This document shows positions 62,401-64,000 of a stretch of DNA of 64,000 bases, one piece after another (the stretch's first letter is position 1; each line of letters starts with the position of its first letter). The stretch is from Himantopus leucocephalus (Eukaryota > Chordata > Aves > Charadriiformes > Recurvirostridae), in assembly GCA_003993805.1 (NCBI GenBank), contig RSEF01000001.1:58248094-58312093 (forward strand), in the 5' to 3' direction. The notes beneath the pieces were generated by a model that saw nothing but the letters and a program-made list of their open reading frames with translations, was not told the DNA's origin and did no database searches. The position numbers and the translations under genes were made by a program.

Positions 62401-63286
62401 AGGTAAGAAAAGTCAGCCAGAGTCTTTCTTAACTCTGAGCACTCTAAATTCTGTATGGTCTAAAAGAAACTTTAGAACCTCCAGGTGGCTACTCTGAAAT
62501 TACTTATATAATCCTGGTTTGGCTTCTCATTTATCTTTTGAAAAGCAGTTTGCACCCAGCTCATAAAATGAGATTTTACTATTGATGTCTAGGACAGGAA
62601 ATGGCATTCTGGGAAGCTTTCAGCCCCTGCTAGAAGGGAAACATCCCACTGAGTTCTCTGTGCTGTCTCCCTCTGCCAACTCTTGTTTCTTCTGGATCTC
62701 CAAAGTCCTGCAAGACTGCTCTGTGGGTTGATTTTTTTGTGCATGAAGGAAATGTCACCAGATTATGCCCAGGCTCTGTCCGTGTGCAATAATTGCCTTT
62801 TCAGATATGCGTTGTTTTTTGTTTGGGGTTTGTTTTTTTTTTAAGTAGAGTGCAAGCTCACACTGAAATGGAGCCCTGGTTTGCTCAGGAGCTCTGGAGT
62901 GTCCTGGTGGTGATAGGTGAAGGGGATGGAGACCAAGAAAAGGCTGGAGAGAAAGGGAGGGATATCGGGACAGAGCTGAGGTGGTGGGATGTTGTTCATG
63001 TAGGGAATTGGGGACTTAAGGCAGCAGGTGATGAGAGAGGAGTTGCTCTGGCTTTTCCCATGATTTCTGAATACAGATGGCACTGTTCCGTCCTGACTGT
63101 CATCGTTGTGCCTTTGCAGGTTCTGGAGAGTACCACAAGCTTGAAGATAGTCCGGAAGGTGCACGAGGCGCTGCGTCACATCATGGCAGGGCTGATCTTC
63201 AATTCAGACATGAACGCAGAATCCCTCCTCCTCCTCAGCCATGGTCTCATCAGTGAAAACTTGCCTCTGCTCACTGAGAAGGCCAA
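14445..63286 (+). CDS. UTP20: UTP20 small subunit processome component (gene span; 46 exons, 3' end outside window)
   Basis: UTP20 (also called DRIM) is a giant nucleolar alpha-solenoid protein of HEAT/ARM-like repeats. It associates with the U3 snoRNP in the small-subunit processome and is required for 18S rRNA processing. Forty-six exons join in one frame into about 2,049 residues, against about 2,785 in human. Diagnostic strings match vertebrate UTP20 throughout: NVNIDIIHRIDRT, TELLEWAFTSLSYLYKYLWR, HIRNFAAESF, QAELVPATVNDYREKLLHLR, QLIAHLQVFSKFSNPRALYL, KTRRAAAK, LNAFDQRHLDD and SYDSYEILGKF. Every intron uses GT-AG except where the exon 22 acceptor is lost at an N. The start ATG lies in GCCGCCATGA. 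Acidic linkers occur in exons 22 and 41. The sequence stops after SENLPLLTEKAK, so the C-terminal quarter, including the basic nucleolar tail, lies beyond 64000. The family comparison is from memory, and the HEAT architecture is family knowledge. Confidence 0.98.
14490..15184 (+). other. UTP20 intron 1 with G-rich tracts
   Basis: The first part is still CpG island. It contains a run of 16 G (14651-14666), then CCC, a single N at 14670, and 11 more G (14671-14681). The intron ends with TTTTGTTTTACAG. Confidence 0.85.
15185..15265 (+). CDS. UTP20: UTP20 exon 2 (residues 16-42)
   Basis: The acceptor is TTTTACAG and the donor GTGAGA; both ends are phase 0. It encodes FLTFSERLSNVNIDIIHRID, then RTGSYAE. 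This is among the best conserved parts of the N-terminus. Confidence 0.97.
16078..16144 (+). CDS. UTP20: UTP20 exon 3 (residues 43-65)
   Basis: It starts after TCTTTACAG and encodes EVETYFSEGLRKWRELNLTQ, then HF. It ends with one base of the next codon before GTATGT. Confidence 0.96.
16341..16473 (+). CDS. UTP20: UTP20 exon 4 (residues 65-109)
   Basis: It follows the short 196-base intron 3. The split codon A+TG gives M, then QFYNEVANKCQSFNQLVYYQ and a continuation to LAYQPLL. An alternative TTTTCAG at 16309-16315 would add 25 bases and break the frame, so the acceptor ending at 16340 is used. The donor is GTAAGT. Confidence 0.95.
16670..16670. other. Single ambiguous base (N) after a poly-A run, intron 4
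   Basis: A run of 16 A at 16641-16656 is followed 14 bases later by one N. Intron 4 (16474-16940) otherwise shows nothing notable. Confidence 0.9.
16941..17129 (+). CDS. UTP20: UTP20 exon 5 (residues 109-172)
   Basis: The acceptor is AAACGCAG and the donor GTAAAA. It encodes LVVQLARDLQTDFYPHFHDF and later WAFTSLSYLYKYLWRLMVKD. This is HEAT-type helical sequence that is nearly invariant in the family. Confidence 0.97.
17838..17895. repeat. Possible ancient CR1-like/L3-like 3' fragment, intron 5
   Basis: TACTGGGCTGGATGGACCT followed by CTGACCCAGTATG resembles the widespread sauropsid repeat phrase TGGGCTAGATGGACCTTTGG...CTGACCCAGTATGGC. The family name is from memory and the copy is short. 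The rest of intron 5 (17130-18578) shows no clear feature. Confidence 0.35.
18579..18660 (+). CDS. UTP20: UTP20 exon 6 (residues 172-199)
   Basis: The acceptor is CTTTGTAG after a long T run. It encodes LYSTLLGHHKLHIRNFAAES, then FVFLMRK, and ends in phase 0 before GTAAGT. Confidence 0.97.
19707..19844 (+). CDS. UTP20: UTP20 exon 7 (residues 200-245)
   Basis: The acceptor is TTTTGTAG and the donor GTAAAG; both ends are phase 0. It encodes VSDKNAIFNLMLRDLGEHPK and ends in VRNMFHSCAET. Confidence 0.97.
20232..20387 (+). CDS. UTP20: UTP20 exon 8 (residues 246-297)
   Basis: The acceptor is CTGTGCAG and the donor GTACAC. It encodes AMKLILLKLGPITEEEIELP and ends HFDIVFKCLE. Confidence 0.97.
22032..22178 (+). 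CDS. UTP20: UTP20 exon 9 (residues 298-346)
   Basis: The acceptor is TTAAACAG and the donor GTAGGT; both ends are phase 0. It encodes ESLLVLQRKITKANCCMASE, then a helical segment with AYLILVEHANGSKI, ending EDVCQ. Confidence 0.96.
22698..22832 (+). CDS. UTP20: UTP20 exon 10 (residues 347-391)
   Basis: The acceptor is CATTTCAG and the donor GTAACA. It encodes ILMKMLQTPDLSSSCCKTLL and ends LTKEAIEK. The exon is less conserved in sequence than its neighbours but keeps length and phase. Confidence 0.95.
24036..24090. repeat. 28-bp tandem duplication, intron 10
   Basis: Two adjacent copies of CAGCAGGGTTTGTTAAAAAG, continuing as GACTGTGT or GGCTGTG, differ at one position. The second copy starts at 24064. 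The near identity indicates a recent local duplication. Confidence 0.85.
24301..24378 (+). CDS. UTP20: UTP20 exon 11 (residues 392-417)
   Basis: The acceptor is CATCTTGCAG and the donor GTAGGT. It encodes VFASGFERHFLLDFSEAMFT, then MKQFER. Both ends are phase 0. Confidence 0.96.
25053..25231 (+). CDS. UTP20: UTP20 exon 12 (residues 418-477)
   Basis: The acceptor is CCCTTTCAG after a T-rich tract and the donor is GTGAGA. It encodes HFLPCFLEYIEHCF, then KDEAMAILAKLILVKAEPP and FEKYPLVFSESSV. It ends with two bases of a split codon. Confidence 0.96.
26155..26330 (-). mobile_element. Possible degraded CR1/L3-like LINE fragment, intron 12
   Basis: ATTAAATACTCCAATTCTGG, then AGAGTCCCAAGATGCCCCTGG and GCCAGTACTTTC, resembles the antisense 3' region of old CR1/L3 copies (AAATACCTCCAGTGATGGAGACTCCACC...CAGTGCTTAACC). 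The match is loose. Confidence 0.3.
26556..26632 (-). mobile_element. CR1 LINE 3'-end fragment, intron 12
   Basis: TCATAGAGTCATAGAATAG, then GGTTGGAAGGAACCTTTAAA and GTCATCTAGTCCAACCCCCC, is the CR1 3' terminus in antisense, followed by CTGCAATGAGCA. It includes the repeated TCATAGA unit at the very end, so the insertion end is intact. Only about 75 bases are clear, so it is a strongly 5'-truncated or decayed copy. Confidence 0.85.
27301..27456 (+). CDS. UTP20: UTP20 exon 13 (residues 477-529)
   Basis: The acceptor is TATTTTTAG and the donor GTAAGG. A basic, polar segment (NTRQQTSKRQGGKAEG) precedes PVLDHVLSLIHLPEKEDIAD and WVALVVLPHI. Confidence 0.96.
27958..28046 (+). CDS. UTP20: UTP20 exon 14 (residues 529-559)
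   Basis: The acceptor is TGGACAG and the donor the less usual GTCAGT. It encodes PMDKENILPHVTSFIDSLFT and AIDKGSLCK, then one base of the next codon. Confidence 0.95.
28047..30504 (+). other. UTP20 intron 14, no nested gene recognised
   Basis: This 2.5-kb intron has a run of 9 G at 28259-28267 and a T-rich tract at 29799-29825. I see no exon-like or RNA-gene-like structure that I can support. Confidence 0.6.
29799..29825. repeat. Poly-T tract, intron 14
   Basis: A run of 25 T residues is interrupted by a single A. It is a simple repeat, or the antisense tail of an unrecognised old insertion. Confidence 0.8.
30505..30610 (+). CDS. UTP20: UTP20 exon 15 (residues 559-594)
   Basis: The acceptor is GCTCCAG and the donor GTAAGT. 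It encodes SLFVACQAVSTLLSLAESSE, then ILHLLPVERVKSLV, and ends with two bases of a split codon. Confidence 0.96.
31847..31997 (+). CDS. UTP20: UTP20 exon 16 (residues 594-644)
   Basis: I chose the acceptor CTTGTTTTAG ending at 31846 over the nearby CCTTCAG at 31860 because it restores the conserved TFPSDPSALLLADLYYTRLA. The exon ends HPNISTGVSK in phase 0, before GTAATC. Confidence 0.95.
32429..32491 (+). CDS. UTP20: UTP20 exon 17 (residues 645-665)
   Basis: A short exon with acceptor TTGGGTAG and donor GTAGGG. It encodes VRLLTVRILNHFENPPSTQI and a final E. Confidence 0.95.
32817..32975 (+). CDS. UTP20: UTP20 exon 18 (residues 666-718)
   Basis: The acceptor is CTTGTTCAG and the donor GTAAGT. 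It contains the highly conserved AELVPATVNDYREKLLHLRK and ends GPLQE. Confidence 0.97.
33917..33993 (+). CDS. UTP20: UTP20 exon 19 (residues 719-744)
   Basis: The acceptor is CATTCTAG and the donor GTGAGT. It encodes VPLRYLLGMLYINFSPLWDP, then VIELI. It ends with two bases of a split codon. Confidence 0.97.
34861..34940 (+). CDS. UTP20: UTP20 exon 20 (residues 744-771)
   Basis: The acceptor is CTTTGTTAG and the donor GTAAGT. It encodes SHAKEMENKQFWKILYEHLA, then RAATYA, and one base of the next codon. Confidence 0.96.
35597..35840 (+). CDS. UTP20: UTP20 exon 21 (residues 771-852)
   Basis: The acceptor is TTCTATAG and the donor GTAAGT. An acidic, variable first third (MELQNELDEQEESIAETESE) leads into the conserved DRLDHTNFRFLLWKALDKFP and RVEPRSRELSPLLLRFI. 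Confidence 0.96.
36772..36790. other. Poly-T run ending in N at the exon 22 boundary
   Basis: Eighteen T residues (36772-36789) are followed by one N and then directly by coding sequence. The single N must stand for several missing bases, because no AG acceptor is present. Confidence 0.9.
36790..36986 (+). CDS. UTP20: UTP20 exon 22 (residues about 854-920), 5' end damaged by an N
   Basis: The coding sequence is clear from YPADSLVAPSQDLRKK, through an acidic stretch (DGEEEEEKEEGEP), to KKKTRRAAAK, with the donor GTAAGT. The 5' boundary is not real: an 18-base T run at 36772-36789 leads straight into the N at 36790 with no AG acceptor. Exon 21 ends on two bases of a split codon, so one base plus whole codons are missing here. 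Human has NNE before YYPAD, which suggests about 7 missing coding bases. Confidence 0.9.
37070..37092. repeat. (AT)n microsatellite, intron 22
   Basis: A short run of AT dinucleotides (about 7 units) is followed by GTAGATATAT. The rest of intron 22 (36987-38839) shows nothing notable. Confidence 0.75.
38840..38930 (+). CDS. UTP20: UTP20 exon 23 (residues about 920-950)
   Basis: The acceptor is TGTTTTACAG and the donor GTGATG. It encodes QLIAHLQVFSKFSNPRALYL, then EQKLNALYTQ. The split codon AA+G restores the lysine at the end of the TRRAAAK motif. Confidence 0.97.
41009..41094 (+). CDS. UTP20: UTP20 exon 24 (residues about 951-979)
   Basis: The acceptor is ATTTGCAG and the donor GTAAAA. It encodes LLSHQDQNVQRVALDCIMTY, then KHPHLLPY, a typical HEAT-like repeat, and ends with two bases of a split codon. 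Confidence 0.97.
41660..41785 (+). CDS. UTP20: UTP20 exon 25 (residues about 979-1021)
   Basis: The acceptor is GCTCTCAG and the donor GTGCGT. It encodes ENLQRLLEDKSFKEEIVHFS and ends HRPDLIPVLM. Confidence 0.97.
42392..42558 (+). CDS. UTP20: UTP20 exon 26 (residues about 1021-1077)
   Basis: The acceptor is TTCTTGAAG (purine-rich next to AG) and the donor GTAGGT. It encodes ILYGRMRNKTGSKTQGKSSA, then LRFLAGSLPEEIRMFLDLLF. Confidence 0.96.
43076..43284 (+). CDS. UTP20: UTP20 exon 27 (residues about 1077-1146)
   Basis: The acceptor is CTATTGCAG and the donor GTATGA. It encodes SMSELDLAKVLPLGRQHSLF, then QILLCMTAVVSCILQQREK. It ends in phase 0. Confidence 0.97.
43285..46330 (+). other. UTP20 intron 27, longest intron in the window
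   Basis: It holds an alternating TA/CA purine-pyrimidine stretch near 43288-43330 and a tandem duplication at 44373-44450. Open frames inside it resemble no protein. Confidence 0.7.
44373..44450. repeat. 41-bp imperfect tandem duplication, intron 27
   Basis: Two copies begin AAAGGAATTA, at 44373 and 44414, and both end TAGACTGAGCAAGTGGTGT. The second copy is about 4 bases shorter after internal differences. Confidence 0.85.
46331..46474 (+). CDS. UTP20: UTP20 exon 28 (residues about 1147-1194)
   Basis: The acceptor is TTTTTACAG and the donor GTAAGT. It encodes VQPRLINPLKNLRRLGLKLV and ends DAVFHAVVWPQ. It follows the largest UTP20 intron in the window (3,046 bases). Confidence 0.97.
48864..48943 (+). 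CDS. UTP20: UTP20 exon 29 (residues about 1195-1221)
   Basis: The acceptor is CTCCTTTAG and the donor GTAAGC. It encodes VCRLASESQYSPTFLLKLIH, then TWSKNP, and ends with two bases of a split codon. Confidence 0.96.
49658..49884 (+). CDS. UTP20: UTP20 exon 30 (residues about 1221-1297)
   Basis: The acceptor is TTTCTCTCAG and the donor GTATGC. It encodes YFPLLAKQRPDHPECDILSN, then AVLSAKNLSEATSSLVMDI. The 3' end (CVVVVTGDVTE) is more divergent from the human protein than the rest. Confidence 0.96.
50848..50992 (+). CDS. UTP20: UTP20 exon 31 (residues about 1297-1345)
   Basis: The acceptor is CCCTTACAG and the donor GTAAGT. It encodes TLSLGCRLVLPHVPAILQYF, then a very basic stretch (EKMKKKKYRAQVSKEL). 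Confidence 0.96.
51434..51521 (+). CDS. UTP20: UTP20 exon 32 (residues about 1345-1374)
   Basis: The acceptor is TATTTTGCAG and the donor GTAGGC. It encodes ISKFIQEKSQNSVLVSLLLP, then FLYQSNMEQ. It ends in phase 0. Confidence 0.96.
52893..53036 (+). CDS. UTP20: UTP20 exon 33 (residues about 1375-1422)
   Basis: The acceptor is TTTCTTTCAG and the donor GTATTG. It encodes GTEIDILETVQNLLRHCSNP, then SFLKPLAKLFSVIQNKLSR. Both ends are phase 0. Confidence 0.97.
53686..53736 (+). CDS. UTP20: UTP20 exon 34 (residues about 1423-1439)
   Basis: A 51-base exon with acceptor TTCTTTTTAG and donor GTACAC. It encodes TLSDLDSELKYITDVVK in phase 0. Confidence 0.96.
53828..53980 (+). CDS. UTP20: UTP20 exon 35 (residues about 1440-1490)
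   Basis: It follows a 91-base intron, with acceptor ATTTCTTAG. It encodes LNAFDQRHLDDIDFDVRLSA and ends LIPVMHNCFYTIQ. The donor GTTGGC is weak; reading through it gives an in-frame TGA two codons later. Confidence 0.96.
54522..54677 (+). CDS. UTP20: UTP20 exon 36 (residues about 1491-1542)
   Basis: The acceptor is CATCCACTCAG and the donor GTGAGG. It encodes LGDMALSDNASLCLTSFIHR and ends RRGLKSKTE. Confidence 0.97.
55081..55221 (+). CDS. UTP20: UTP20 exon 37 (residues about 1543-1589)
   Basis: The acceptor is GCTGTTTGCAG and the donor GTAAAA. It encodes SIQQDYTSLLSCLIQTFPAN and ends DPDMDFFENMKHMQ. Confidence 0.97.
56151..56288 (+). CDS. UTP20: UTP20 exon 38 (residues about 1590-1635)
   Basis: The acceptor is TTTGGCTCAG and the donor GTAGGC. 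It encodes IHRRARALRKLAKQLTEKNL and then SSKSLQNYIMPYATTAIF. Confidence 0.97.
57423..57450. repeat. (TTTTTA)n-like T-rich repeat, intron 38
   Basis: The tract has TATTTTT units repeated about four times. The rest of intron 38 (56289-57612) shows no recognised feature. Confidence 0.75.
57613..57752 (+). CDS. UTP20: UTP20 exon 39 (residues about 1636-1682)
   Basis: The acceptor is CTTTTGGGCAG and the donor GTAGGT. It encodes HENMVTASVEVVGAVCQHLS, then YLYHLKHFIHVLQTGQISPK. Confidence 0.97.
58241..58320 (+). CDS. UTP20: UTP20 exon 40 (residues about 1682-1709)
   Basis: The acceptor is CCTTCTGTAG and the donor GTGAGC. It encodes LLERVLEAFHFDHETLEKQL, then VTIDNQ. Confidence 0.96.
59177..59466 (+). 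CDS. UTP20: UTP20 exon 41 (residues about 1709-1805), acidic linker
   Basis: This is the longest UTP20 exon in the window (290 bases), with acceptor CTTGACAG and donor GTGAGG. The first half is a glutamate-rich, low-complexity linker (for example EGEEEVVEEKKEKNLPEEP). The conserved frame resumes at VTKPVSFLPRNKEELE and NILPKLHRCIVAK. Confidence 0.95.
59968..60107 (+). CDS. UTP20: UTP20 exon 42 (residues about 1806-1852)
   Basis: It encodes VKRDEEHKLVKSNVVNDDEV, then LPQEVMEANLP, with donor GTAAAT. The acceptor (CTTTCTTAAAAAG) has purines next to the AG. It was chosen because it restores the conserved REEEHKLVKS-like block in frame. Confidence 0.95.
60580..60736 (+). CDS. UTP20: UTP20 exon 43 (residues about 1852-1904)
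   Basis: The acceptor is CTGTTTCCAG and the donor GTAATG. It encodes ILLKVCTFLRNRFQEIRDIA and ends TLVHGYQ. Confidence 0.97.
60885..60985. repeat. Possible ancient SINE-derived fragment, intron 43
   Basis: CTGTACCCAAAGAACTTACA followed by GTCTAAGCAG resembles the old amniote repeat phrase CCCCAAAGAGCTTACAGTCTAA, and a GAGGTATGGAGGTGAAG stretch follows at the expected distance. The match is from memory and weak. Confidence 0.3.
61373..61408. repeat. T-rich simple repeat, intron 43
   Basis: There are 36 bases of T broken only by three single A residues. No adjacent element body is recognised. Confidence 0.8.
61532..61630 (+). CDS. UTP20: UTP20 exon 44 (residues about 1905-1937)
   Basis: The acceptor is TTTTCCGCAG and the donor GTAAAA. 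It encodes LHVLTFTVNLLLKGLATRLS, then LDPCLDILIE. Both ends are phase 0. Confidence 0.97.
62235..62402 (+). CDS. UTP20: UTP20 exon 45 (residues about 1938-1993)
   Basis: The acceptor is GATTTCCAAAG and the donor GTAAGA. It encodes IFNQELFGAVAEEKEVKGIV, then KSYDSYEILGKFIGKGQVTK, one of the most conserved stretches of the family. Confidence 0.98.
63120..63286 (+). CDS. UTP20: UTP20 exon 46 (residues about 1994-2049), last exon in the window
   Basis: The acceptor is TGCCTTTGCAG and the donor GTGAGT. It encodes VLESTTSLKIVRKVHEALRH and ends LISENLPLLTEKA plus two bases of a split lysine codon. The remaining exons, roughly 16 if the structure matches human, lie beyond the window. Confidence 0.96.
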
Positions 63287-64000
63287 GTGAGTTCCAGGGT
63301 GTTATCCACATGGTCTGTTACCGGTTAGGAGGCTTGCTTGCAGAAATGGCAGCTCTGAAATCCAACTGATCAAGTGTATAAGGGTTTCTTTGCTTTTATT
63401 TGCTTTTTGTTTTCAATGTGAGTGAATGATTTGGGCAGTCAGAGGGCAAGGAGAAAGCTTGGAAATGGGAGTGATCACTTCCTGAACTCATGGGAGTCTG
63501 CTCTTGGAAGTGCTCAGGGCCTTCAGTAAGGCTTTTTCACCACCTGGTAAGCTGGTATATGCATTTGTGTGTTTGGATGAAGGGACGAGGGGCAGTGTTT
63601 AGGAGGGAGCTACAAACTGGCATGTAAGAGGTGTTTGGGGTCCTGGACATTTTCATGGGGTCAGGAACAAGAGAAACTGTGGGCTGTCACTTTATCACTT
63701 CAGTGCTCTTGCAGAAGTCGGGGAGCACCATCAGATTTCCTCTCCGTCTGGTGGTGTCACTGCTCAGAGCTTAACCTCGGTATCTTGCATTTCCTATGTT
63801 ACGTAGGCTGGCTTGCTCTAGAGTATGACAGCTGTTTGCAGGCTTCTTCGAGCAGTTTTTTAAGCCATCAGAAACTGAAATAAGTAGCAGTAAATGAAGC
63901 GCAGTCAACAGTGGTGGGAAGTGTATTTCCTTGAAGGAACTACCAAACTTTTGCCTGTCCACTGAGAAGAAACAAGTGGGAATGTTATGCAAATCAGCGT
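63287..64000 (+). other. UTP20 intron 46, 5' part
   Basis: Nothing resembling the next UTP20 exon is seen up to the window edge. No repeat or RNA gene is recognised. Confidence 0.8.

Noticed and set aside
1..64000. CRISPR arrays, phage, operons, toxin-antitoxin or other prokaryotic systems
   Set aside because: The window is vertebrate nuclear DNA with spliced genes; no regularly spaced repeats or compact gene clusters are present.

Overview
This window reads as vertebrate nuclear DNA, most likely from a bird. It has interrupted genes with GT-AG introns, GC-rich CpG-island promoters and CR1 retroposon fragments whose antisense 3' ends have the avian form. There is no prokaryotic gene organisation. 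I cannot name the species from the sequence alone.

Two genes sit head to head. At the left edge, on the minus strand, is the first coding exon (693 down to 361) of a sodium-coupled monocarboxylate transporter, best matched to SLC5A8; the rest of that gene lies beyond position 1. About 13.7 kb to the right, on the plus strand, UTP20 begins at 14445 in its own CpG island. It runs off the right edge, and 46 coding exons can be placed from 14445 to 63286. They encode about 2,049 residues of a protein that is about 2,785 long in human. SLC5A8 next to UTP20 in divergent orientation matches the order I recall from human 12q23.

Layout: 1-360 is SLC5A8 intron 1. 361-693 is SLC5A8 exon 1. About 694-1200 is its 5' UTR and GC-rich promoter, with a minisatellite and a minus-strand TATA-like box. 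1200-13570 is intergenic DNA with simple repeats and one unexplained, coding-like terminal-exon candidate (4082-4226). 13571-13842 is a CR1 LINE interrupted by a 100-N gap. About 13950-15000 is the UTP20 CpG island. 14445-63286 is UTP20. 63287-64000 is its next intron.

The two genes have no evident functional link. SLC5A8 imports lactate, pyruvate, butyrate and similar acids across the plasma membrane. UTP20 is a giant HEAT-repeat scaffold of the nucleolar small-subunit processome. I found no new multi-gene system. The points most worth checking are the orphan exon candidate at 4082, upstream ORFs in front of the UTP20 start, the assembly gap that removes the acceptor of UTP20 exon 22, and several small tandem duplications. 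Residue numbers after exon 22 assume that 7 coding bases are missing at that gap.
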